A stretch of 11,882 bases of DNA. Source: Rhypophila decipiens (taxonomy: Eukaryota; Ascomycota; Sordariomycetes; Sordariales; Naviculisporaceae). The DNA lies in contig MU858416.1 of the NCBI GenBank assembly GCA_033297075.1, positions 1 to 11,882 on the forward strand, given 5' to 3'. A program made the position numbers and the translations under genes. Of the stretch, positions 1 through 7,217 are shown piece by piece (the first letter of the stretch is position 1; each line of letters begins with the position of its first letter). Below the pieces are notes generated by a model that saw only the letters and a program-made list of their open reading frames with translations, was not told the DNA's origin and searched no databases.

Positions 1-83
1 AAAATATCGTCGATATTGATCAATAATTCAATATCGGCAATACCGATATGGATTAGTCATATTGATCGATAATTTATTGATCG
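1..83. repeat. AT-rich, palindrome-dense segment at the 5' edge of the UbiA relic
   Basis: This stretch is much richer in A+T than the coding DNA that starts near 84. It holds a perfect palindrome AATATCG-T-CGATATT at 3-17, an overlapping perfect palindrome TATTGATCAATA at 14-25, and an inverted repeat ATATCGG/CCGATAT (31-37 and 43-49, 5-base loop). The octamer ATTGATCG occurs twice, at 61-68 and 76-83. It replaces the expected N-terminal coding sequence of the prenyltransferase. It may be the end of a transposon or a decayed repeat continuing to the left, but no element boundary or target-site duplication can be shown. Confidence 0.5.
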
Positions 84-1149
84 CCCACCCTGATTTTGGG
101 CTTCATCCCGGCATCCTGGATTCCGTATGCCGAACTGATGCGGCTAGACAGGCAGGCTGGATTTTTAGGCTTTTTACTGGCACTACCTGATTGGCCTGGG
201 GTTCGCAATCAATATACGCGCTGTAATCCTTGATGACTCTGTCGTTTCTATCCTAAAGCCGGCACTCCACCTCGCAGCATGGACGACCGTCTTTCGAGGC
301 ATTATCTGCACATGGAACGATAACCTCGACCAGGACCTCGATCGACAGGTGGCTCGATGCCGTGTTCGATCTATTGCCAAGGGGGCTGTGTCTACCGCCC
401 AAGCACATATCTTTATGCTTGCCCAGATTGTTGTTGGTGCGGCAATTCTTTACCCACTTCAAGTTACGAAGTCAGGCGGTGAGCATGGAAATCCCACCCT
501 GGGGTTCCACGCCTTAGTAGATGGCGTGCTGGGGTTCATTTACCCTTCTCTGAAGAGATACACCCACTTTCCACAGGTTGATCTCGGCATGGCGTTGTCG
601 TATGCCATCTTCCTGGCGCTTGCTGCCACCGGGAAAGATCCTTTGGCGCCACTGTTTGAGACCGGTACAAGTGGGCTGAGTTTATCAGACAGAGTGGCTG
701 ATGTCGTGGTCTCTCCTGTTGCCCAGTGGGCGCTGTACCTGTATCTTGCGGGCGTTATTTGGACAGTCATCTTTGACACCATTTACGCACACCAAGATTA
801 TGTTGATGATCTCAAGGCTGGCGTCATGGGGCTGGCGGTCTTGCTAGGGCGGAAGGGGACCAAGCCTGCCTTTTATGTCGCCATTGCTGTACAGGTTTAC
901 TTGCTTGTCCTGGCGGGACTGTTTGCCGGGTTTGGCATTGGATATTATGTGGTTAGCTGCGGAGTCACGGGCCTGGTTCTGACTTGAATGATATCGGTGA
1001 CGGACTTGGAGGATGACAAGAGTTGTGCGTGGGCGTTCGGAAAGGGGAGCCGGTACGTGGGTTCTGCGATGACGGTAGGGTTTCTGGCTGACTTTGGTGT
1101 GAAGAGTACGGCTTGTGAGTTTGTTAATGGGTCGGTGATGTTGTTTTAA
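81..1149 (+). pseudogene. UbiA-family prenyltransferase relic (fungal meroterpenoid type)
   Basis: This family transfers a prenyl diphosphate onto an aromatic or polyketide acceptor in a membrane. The first Asp-rich motif NDNLDQDLD lies at 316-342, followed by RCRVRSIAKG (family R-P/S-I-A-x-G). The YPSLKRYTHFPQ loop and the second motif DTIYAHQDYVDD (775-810) follow, with several hydrophobic helices between. The reading starts just after an in-frame stop at 78-80 with no ATG: the region around PYAELMRLDR (123-152) matches the usual family N-terminus, but the codons before it are missing. The frame shifts at the five-T run 171-175, where one extra T separates two well-matching halves. A TGA at 985-987 interrupts the frame, yet family-like sequence (DLEDDKSCAWAF, then YVGSAM) continues in the same frame to TAA at 1147-1149. 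Three independent defects argue for a pseudogene; sequencing error could explain only the homopolymer. The meroterpenoid assignment is from motif style, not a search. Confidence 0.85.
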
Positions 1150-1354
1150 GGGCAGCCACAGAGACTGAGCGTAGTGGTAGGCTAGCCTGAGCTGACCGGC
1201 ACCAGGATATACAGAGAGGTCAGGAAACAGCCAAAGGGGTTTATGATTATCATTCCACTATGAAACATGTTAAACAACAACTGGAACCCGTATACGATTC
1301 CGTACCTTCCTGCTCGTTGAACCCTCTGCCGGAGACCAGGAGCACACCATGACC

Positions 1355-1378
1355 GGGTTAGGGTTAGGGTTAGGGTTA
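1355..1378 (+). repeat. Interstitial telomeric repeat, (GGGTTA)4
   Basis: Four perfect tandem GGGTTA units lie between the UbiA relic and the convergent DUF3433 gene. TTAGGG is the telomeric repeat of most filamentous ascomycetes. The G-rich strand runs left to right, the orientation expected if sequence to the left had once ended in a right-hand telomere. Such short tracts arise by telomere fusion, by repair of breaks with telomeric DNA, or as binding sites for Myb-like telobox factors. The rest of 1150-1446 shows no gene. Confidence 0.9.
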
Positions 1379-1446
1379 CAACACCTCGGACTAGCCCCTG
1401 AATCCATTAACCGCCGATATCCTTTCCCGCGATAGATTAGGGCTGC

Positions 1447-2766
1447 TCATGTATGTACCGTATATATCCCAATCCGTTCAAGTCCGGAGGCCTCTTCACA
1501 TAACTCACCAAAGACATATTCCTTGGCTTTCCTCCTGTCCTCACGCCCGGCGTCACCTCCCTGACCATGACCAGCGCCCACTGAGCCCGTCACTTCATAC
1601 CGAGAGGAAAGCAACAACCGACCCTTCTCTCTTTCAGAGACAAGGGACAGCCCCTCAAAGTCCCGCAGCACTTCGGGGTCAGCACAAACATAGTACATGG
1701 AGCCAGCTAGAGTATTTGGTGATATCGGTAACGGCGGTGGTGTTGATATGCCATTATCACGATGCCCATCAACACGCTGACGCCCCTGGTCCTGGTCCTG
1801 GTCATCACGTTCCCGTAATTCCAGGTTATTCCCAGCCCCAGTCCCAGTTCTTCTACCGTCACTGTGACTAACATGATCACGCTTCACCCCACGAACATGT
1901 CTCAACATGTTTGCTACCAACCTGACCACTTTACCCGCTGACTTCCACATCGACCAAGCTTTCCTACGAGCCCACCACACCCAACTACGAACATACGACC
2001 ACAGCAAATCCCAAACAAGCACGATAACCATGTAACCCAGCACACCGACCACACACCAAGTGTATGCTTCATGCATCTTCCATGTGATTGTATTGCGAAA
2101 TGGTACACCGGCTAGAAGTATTGGCGTGAACCTTGCTAGCAATGTCGCGAGCGGGATCGCCAAGTCCAGGAGGAAGTTGATATCCTGCCAAGAAGATGGC
2201 GCTTGTGGAATCTCGGGTCCAAAGGTGTCGTCGGGTCTTTTACGGGACTGTGCCTGGGGCCGACTGAGCCGCTGGGACAAGGTGAGGAATATGGTTGTGA
2301 AGAATCGACCTAGGGATACCAGCTCGGAGGATGGCGGTGATTGTATAATTCTTCGGACGTTGCCGTCACGAGTGGCCGCGTTCATGCTCTTCATATTGCC
2401 AGCCTGGGTGTTCACTGGAGTTGGTAGACCTATAGGTCGAGGTCTATACAGCCGGTAAAAGACGTGCTGAGAAGAGGCTAGTGTAAAGTACCAGGCCCAG
2501 AACAAGCTGATCCCCGTGCCCAGTCCAGCAAACAAGAAACGCACGCCAAAGGTCTGGCTGTCCATGAAGCGCTCAAAGGGTGTATCCAGAATGGTGTTCT
2601 CGTAGTAGAGGATCACGACGAGCAGTCCAGTTATCAATTTCAAGGCCAAGACTCGATAAAGGGTTACCAGGCTTCCACCAGCAGCGGAGCTACTGTTCTT
2701 GTTTTGTTTTCGGGCTTGCCCAGCCTCTTCATCAGCTGGTGCCGTGCCCTTTTTGGTGAAGTTCAG
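1447..2766 (-). CDS. C-terminal segment of the DUF3433-type protein (second DUF3433 unit)
   Basis: This frame continues directly from the preceding TGA, giving about 439 codons to TGA at 1447-1449. No ATG opens it: the first ATG in frame lies after the first helix, so independent translation would lose that helix. Four hydrophobic helices are visible, the first around LKLITGLLVVILYY and the second in FGVRFLFAGLGTGISLFWAWYF, then IPLATLLARFTPILLAGVPF and CVVGVLGYMVIVLVWDLLW. A polar, low-complexity insert with DQDQDQ follows. The conserved tail LAGSMYYVCADPEVLRDFEG and a final YVFGELCEEASGLERIGI are typical of the family C-terminus. Their preservation after the stop is the main reason to treat the whole locus as one protein. 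Confidence 0.65.
   Translation of the reverse strand: MNFTKKGTAPADEEAGQARKQNKNSSSAAGGSLVTLYRVLALKLITGLLVVILYYENTILDTPFERFMDSQTFGVRFLFAGLGTGISLFWAWYFTLASSQHVFYRLYRPRPIGLPTPVNTQAGNMKSMNAATRDGNVRRIIQSPPSSELVSLGRFFTTIFLTLSQRLSRPQAQSRKRPDDTFGPEIPQAPSSWQDINFLLDLAIPLATLLARFTPILLAGVPFRNTITWKMHEAYTWCVVGVLGYMVIVLVWDLLWSYVRSWVWWARRKAWSMWKSAGKVVRLVANMLRHVRGVKRDHVSHSDGRRTGTGAGNNLELRERDDQDQDQGRQRVDGHRDNGISTPPPLPISPNTLAGSMYYVCADPEVLRDFEGLSLVSEREKGRLLLSSRYEVTGSVGAGHGQGGDAGREDRRKAKEYVFGELCEEASGLERIGIYTVHT
1785..1802. repeat. (CCTGGT)3 microsatellite inside the DUF3433 C-terminal segment
   Basis: Three perfect CCTGGT units code on the minus strand for the alternating Asp-Gln run (DQDQDQ) in a polar linker before the conserved tail. 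Hexamer changes would keep the frame, so this is a likely site of harmless length variation. Confidence 0.7.
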
Positions 2767-5025
2767 TCATTGACTCCGTTTCCACCATGGTGCCAGTGTT
2801 GAATTTTGCCCAGATGGGCGTCGTTGTGTAGGGTCCTCTTTGACCTTTTGATCGACAGTGTAGATGCCGTAGTAAGTTCCTACGTCCTGTCGGAACATGA
2901 AGGTCCTTGAATCCTCTGGGTGGGTTGCAGCGGCGTTTGATACACTGGTACTCTCGGTGACATGAAAATACCCCAACTGAAACTTTTTTCCTCGTCGTGT
3001 TACAGCTTTCTGGATTTCCTTTTCCACGTCCTTTGTCCGCCCATCTTGATCAAGCTCCAGCAAGCTGTTTCTAACCTCGTCCGAGCTGTTCGCCAGCAGT
3101 GCCATTAAACCTGCCAAACTCCAAGGCTCATTCGCGACTCCTGACCGCCATGTAACAAGCAAGTAACCTATACCCAATACCAAAACGGCAATGAGACATA
3201 GAAACCCCTCCGCTGCCCTGGTCGGTAATACAGATTTGCGTAGTCCTCTCGGACAGGGACCCGCATATCCAAACGTATCCACTGGCCACTCCAATGTTGT
3301 GCATGGTTCGCTCATGAACTCAATCATGATGGTCTCGGCCGATAGTGGGACCAAGACGAGAGCGAAACTTGTGGGTAGAGTGTTGCACATTGGCAGGGGG
3401 TCATGGTATCGACGTAGGAAGCGCAGAGATATCGCGGGCGTACTGAGGAGGTTTGGCGAGCGGGAGAGAAGAAGTGTGTCTTGGGCAAGTGCTGGATAGG
3501 TTAGACCCCGGAATGGCATCATGCTGTTAACCGACTTGGTCAACAGCTGCAGGGGGATAGCCAGCAACGTGGCTAGCAAGACTGGTATCAGCGAGGCAAG
3601 GATGTAATCTTTTTCTGTCCGAAGGTTGAAGAACTTGGTTGGGTTGGGATCACCTAATGGACCGGAGATGGGCGGTAGTGGCACTGGCGTAGGTGTGGTG
3701 ATGAAAGTCCAGTCCATGACGCCAGGGAAGATGTTCTTGGTCGTGGTCATGACAGTGATGCGGAATGTCTTTGACGCCTCGTCAAAGGTGCTGGACGGGA
3801 AGGTAAAGACAGCCACGGGGACGAATGCTGTAACCCTGTCGTATCCAGTTATGGCGCGGGCGATGCTCCAGCTTGCTAGGACGGTGGTAACACTTATGGG
3901 GTGCTCAAAGTCGATGGGAGGGCCGCTGCTGATAGTCGGTGTTGTGTCTGGCGCAGGGAGTGTACTGTCTGGAGATTGGGTGCTGGTAATGCCTGGGATC
4001 AGGGCGAGGGTAGCATCAAATGAAGAAGAGTCCAAGGGAACGGCTGCAATAATTGGGTTCAAGGTTCCCGTGTGGGTTGGGCTCTCATTGCCCTCTACAG
4101 CCCCAGGGTTATTAGGACCAAGATGATCGTTTCTGTTGGACGTTGGCCTTGGAGGCGGATTCTCAAGAGACCTCGGAGGAGATTCCTCACCCACCGGCTC
4201 GACGTGTGTTGAAGAAACAGGTATACTCTTGTCCGAAGCAGATCCCCCGGAGCTGCTAGTTCCTGTTGTTGGCGTCATGCTTGAAACAGCCGATTGTGGT
4301 GTAGTGGAGACGATTGACAGTGACTTTGTGGATGCTGGTGCCGACGCCTTTGAGCTGATCGTCGATACCGGGTCTTGGCTGGTCCGAGTCGTAATTGGAG
4401 AGGTCAGCTCACCGGCACCACTGCTGGTACTGGTAGTAGTCGGCTCTGTAGTGGTCGGCCTGGACAACGGCAGCTTCCACCATGAAATTAGTCGACTCGG
4501 GTAAGTCAGTGTGGTTATTGGTGTCCAATACTGTGTTGTGAGCGGGAAGGAGCCCCCAGCCGTCAAAGTATAGATAACCTCAGTGCCCGTGTAGCCCGGG
4601 ACGAAGGCACCCGAGTACGGCGCCTCCAACTTGTTCCCGAACACGTCCGATACCGGGTCTGGGTTCGGTCCCGAATTCCATGTACTTATTTCCAGCGGCA
4701 TCATGATCTCCCCATCGGGTGCAGTGCTCGGCTGTATCCAGGGAACTGATATCGGTGGCGGGGTGGTCCAGGTCCGGTCATATCTCGCCCACTCCAAGTC
4801 GATTGACAGATCTGGGGGCAGAAACCAAGGGCCGCGCTCATTCATGCTGCGAATCGCATTGAAAACCGATTGGCACGACTCATCTGTGCTTCCGACGCAG
4901 ATCATCTCCACGCCAACGGTGGTATACCGGATCCCATGGCAAGGACACAGAGCTGCCGGCTGGTTGTTCTCATCGAGGTTACTTGACGCCGTAAACAAAT
5001 CAATATACTCTGTCACCTGGTGCAT
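2767..5025 (-). CDS. Middle segment of the DUF3433-type protein (Ser/Thr-rich ectodomain plus three helices)
   Basis: The open frame gives 752 residues from an internal ATG at 5025, which I read as mid-protein rather than a true start. Residues 20-60 hold a Cys cluster (ALCPCHGIRY, then further Cys) that continues the fold begun in the previous segment. Residues 190-365 are a mucin-like Ser/Thr/Pro tract, probably O-glycosylated and outside the cell. Membrane helices are predicted at about 473-495, 549-569 and 605-625, followed by PWSLAGLMALLANSSDEV, a motif I associate with the cytosolic side of DUF3433 units. The segment ends at TGA 2767-2769 directly after PWWKRSQ, where the second DUF3433 unit would be expected to begin. 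Confidence 0.6.
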   Translation of the reverse strand: MHQVTEYIDLFTASSNLDENNQPAALCPCHGIRYTTVGVEMICVGSTDESCQSVFNAIRSMNERGPWFLPPDLSIDLEWARYDRTWTTPPPISVPWIQPSTAPDGEIMMPLEISTWNSGPNPDPVSDVFGNKLEAPYSGAFVPGYTGTEVIYTLTAGGSFPLTTQYWTPITTLTYPSRLISWWKLPLSRPTTTEPTTTSTSSGAGELTSPITTRTSQDPVSTISSKASAPASTKSLSIVSTTPQSAVSSMTPTTGTSSSGGSASDKSIPVSSTHVEPVGEESPPRSLENPPPRPTSNRNDHLGPNNPGAVEGNESPTHTGTLNPIIAAVPLDSSSFDATLALIPGITSTQSPDSTLPAPDTTPTISSGPPIDFEHPISVTTVLASWSIARAITGYDRVTAFVPVAVFTFPSSTFDEASKTFRITVMTTTKNIFPGVMDWTFITTPTPVPLPPISGPLGDPNPTKFFNLRTEKDYILASLIPVLLATLLAIPLQLLTKSVNSMMPFRGLTYPALAQDTLLLSRSPNLLSTPAISLRFLRRYHDPLPMCNTLPTSFALVLVPLSAETIMIEFMSEPCTTLEWPVDTFGYAGPCPRGLRKSVLPTRAAEGFLCLIAVLVLGIGYLLVTWRSGVANEPWSLAGLMALLANSSDEVRNSLLELDQDGRTKDVEKEIQKAVTRRGKKFQLGYFHVTESTSVSNAAATHPEDSRTFMFRQDVGTYYGIYTVDQKVKEDPTQRRPSGQNSTLAPWWKRSQ

Positions 5026-5999
5026 ATATGCAAGACCCGACGATCAACCGCGCATCTGTATCTTCCACTTGACGGGTGCCAGAAACAATACTTGCTGCCG
5101 TCTCCCCAGTCCGAACCGGGATCTGGAAAGCTATCTGGTGGCGGTATTGCCTCCTTTTGAACCGTGAATGGTCTCGGTACTGGTGTAATTTGCGGAGTTG
5201 GATATATCATGGATTGTGGGCTAAAAGCTGTCGATGACGCGACCTGGAAAGTGGTTCTGGCAATCACGTCTTTTGCAGCACGCTGGGGCCCAAGGGTCGT
5301 CTGCGTCGAAAGGGTCTGGACGCGCTTAAGGGAAAGGTCTATCAAATGGAATCTGGGCGTAGGCAGCAAACGTGTTTCGTACTCCAAGAAGTCGAAGAAA
5401 CCTGCCACAAGGCACAACAAAAGCACCTGGTACGGCCATCTCAGAGGGGCAGGTTTGTAGTCGGGGCGGTAAGTGCACAAGGCCAGTGATGCTTTGTTTT
5501 GGGCTGGACTAGTGCTTTGAAGGAGGGATTCTTGTCGGCTTGGGCTTGTTATCAGATTCTCTGTGCTTTCGAATCTGGTTCTAGGGGGCGGCGGGGCTAA
5601 TGCGACCAACTCGATCTCTGATTCCGACACGCTTGGTTGATAATCGTAAGCATTCGACTCTGGAACAACCAGTGCGGACGGCCCGGGGACCGGCGTCCAT
5701 GGGACGACATCTGGTGTGATAGGTTTCGAACCAGGCAGGAAGCTCGCGGTTTCCTGTGGTACGTTTGTGGTTGTTTCACATGCCGGCTGAGTGTCTTGAC
5801 CTCCTTCTGTGTGTGAAGATGAGATCGAACCGGTGGCTTCGATCCGGGTCATGGTTCCATTTTGCTGCCAGTGAACTTGTTGAGGGCTGAACCCAACGGC
5901 CTCGGGACCGTCATCATCTTGACAAGCCGCAGTAGATGCTGCCGATATCTGGACAGTCGGGATATTGGACATGTTATGAATGTTGGACATGATGCCCAT
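5013..5999 (-). CDS. N-terminal segment of the DUF3433-type protein
   Basis: About 328 codons from ATG 5999. Residues 1-180 are polar, rich in Ser, Thr and Pro, without visible domains and probably cytosolic. One strong membrane helix follows at about residues 187-204, preceded by YKPAPLRWPYQ, which resembles the start of the first DUF3433 unit (a W/P/L-R motif before a helix). After it comes an outer region with YCFWHPSSGRYRC, a Cys-paired element next to the break. The frame runs into TGA at 5013-5015, 13 bases inside the next segment. An ATTTAAAT box about 100 bases upstream is a candidate core promoter. On its own this would be a truncated single-pass protein. Confidence 0.6.
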   Translation of the reverse strand: MGIMSNIHNMSNIPTVQISAASTAACQDDDGPEAVGFSPQQVHWQQNGTMTRIEATGSISSSHTEGGQDTQPACETTTNVPQETASFLPGSKPITPDVVPWTPVPGPSALVVPESNAYDYQPSVSESEIELVALAPPPPRTRFESTENLITSPSRQESLLQSTSPAQNKASLALCTYRPDYKPAPLRWPYQVLLLCLVAGFFDFLEYETRLLPTPRFHLIDLSLKRVQTLSTQTTLGPQRAAKDVIARTTFQVASSTAFSPQSMIYPTPQITPVPRPFTVQKEAIPPPDSFPDPGSDWGDGSKYCFWHPSSGRYRCAVDRRVLHICTR

Positions 6000-7217
6000 A
6001 GATTTGGTTGAGCTAAAGACGACGGGCAAGACAATCAATCTACATGGAACTCCAAGAGAAAACGAAAATACCAGGTAACCAAATCAGAGCACATGGCGAT
6101 TTAAATGCACGAATACTGTTCCTTTTGCGTCAGAAGTCTCCCATCTGCACAATGTCAAGATAGAGGAGCAGGTCCTCTGGTTTCCAACGTCGTACTGATA
6201 ACAATAATGTGAAAATGGCCCCCAATCCTACCACACTTTTAATCACATCCCGTTGGCAGCTAGAGCCTTGAACGCCCCAAGAGGAAATCATGGAGGAGAA
6301 TCAAGGCAAGGCCCCTTGTCCGTGGCTTGCCTGCCGGCACACGCGACCATATCCACACCCCGAAAAGACTCTTGCATACATACAAAAGTTGGGGGCCAGG
6401 CAGACACGAATAGCGGGTTCGAATAGTTGATTGGGTACTGGGCAGGCAGATAATGAAATCGTGTGAACCGCAAACTAGGCTTTGTAATACACACGATGGC
6501 TCTGCAGGGGTCATACCGGTGACTGGGGTGTAGTAGATTGAGCGGCCTTGACAGTGCCTCTGTGTCCGACAAGTGCGGTAGGCAGTATACAATTGCAGAA
6601 CAAGTCCCGATGGTCAGGGAACAGGATCGCAGCGGGCCAGCCTGTCTACACACAGGCAGGCCGGGAGCATACGGACTTCTTTGGTACTGACCTTGTCACC
6701 CAGGTCCAGGAAGTTCGTATGCAAGCCGTTGTCGAAATTACCAATCCCCACTGTCTGTCTTGTGTGTGGCAACGGAGTTCGGGCCGGTCCGGCAATGGCA
6801 TGGTAGCGAGGCCGGCAACTCGGTAAGTCGTCCTGCCAAGTCCACTATTTAAGGGGATGGTTTCCCTCGGCCCCATATCTAATAACCCAGACCAGCGGTG
6901 GATTCTCCACTGAAAGGCACTAGACCCCAGAGGTGTGTATCAGACCAATGATATCGAGGCTTCTCAACGATCTACTGTTAGTCTGTTACATCTATTCAAT
7001 GAAGGACCAGTAACGAGCCGCTGGTAGCTTATGCATGTGACCCGACGATATGTGATAAAATTAGAAGCCGTTTCAGCGCTGTCTGTGTAAAGGGTACAAA
7101 GAGAGGAACTTTTCACTGCTTCCGTCAACGTCGACTTGAAGCTTAGTCAGTTGAACCTGGCCACCGTCCGAACAACACCACACGTCTCGCAGCAGCAAGC
7201 AGTCTCGCAAGCCCAAC
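6000..7217. other. Divergent intergenic region between two membrane-protein genes
   Basis: No convincing gene is present: open frames here are short, lack recognisable motifs and have no paired introns. The region separates two outward-facing genes and must hold both promoters. Visible small elements are a GCCTGT/ACAGGC hairpin (6640-6645 and 6652-6657), a GCCGG-T-CCGGC palindrome (6783-6793) with another GCCGGC nearby at 6811-6816 (CGG/CCG pairs of the type bound by zinc-cluster regulators), and a TATTTAAGG box near 6846. The leader just before ATG 7218 is rich in CA and CAG, as is common in fungal 5' UTRs. Confidence 0.55.
6099..6106 (-). promoter_or_regulatory. Candidate TATA-like box of the DUF3433 gene
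   Basis: ATTTAAAT is a perfect palindrome about 100 bases upstream of the first ATG on the minus strand (5999). Position and composition fit a fungal core promoter element, but there is no experimental support and such A+T boxes occur by chance. Confidence 0.3.

Larger units (their letters stand above)
1447..5999 (-). pseudogene. DUF3433-type large polytopic membrane protein, interrupted twice
   Basis: Three consecutive open segments read as one protein of about 1,510 residues, in the size range I know for fungal DUF3433 proteins. Order: disordered N-terminus, single membrane helix, long Ser/Thr/Pro-rich outer region, three helices, cytosolic stretch, then four helices and a C-terminal domain with family-like DSQTFGVRFLF, TPILLAGVPFRNTITW, LAGSMYYVC and LRDFEGLSL. 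Segments one and two are in different frames, and the switch must occur within 5013-5043. Segments two and three share one frame, split by a single TGA at 2767-2769. I find no GT-AG intron with a good donor and branch site that removes either break; a 59-nt intron ending near 5018 (donor GTGGAA, poor branch site) is a weak alternative. The first ATG is at 5999; the next, at 5990, has the better context (A at -3). The function of the family is unknown. Real decay, assembly error or recoding remain open. Confidence 0.72.

Noticed and set aside
2767..2862. A 96-nt intron that would remove the in-frame TGA (donor GTCAAAG, acceptor AAAAAG)
   Set aside because: The donor is poor and the acceptor lacks a pyrimidine tract; only the branch-like TGACTGAAC speaks for it, so it was not annotated.
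3191..5167. Plus-strand frames of 102-178 codons opposite the DUF3433 gene
   Set aside because: They are antisense shadows of a long coding region; their composition mirrors the Ser/Thr-rich codons of the minus strand.
6410..6425. GGTTCGAAT resembling a tRNA T-arm (B box)
   Set aside because: There is no matching A box, acceptor stem or cloverleaf in the flanking 90 bases on either strand.
6260..6876. Overlapping open frames of 76-121 codons in the divergent intergenic region
   Set aside because: They overlap on both strands, several lack an ATG in good context, and none shows a domain or intron structure.
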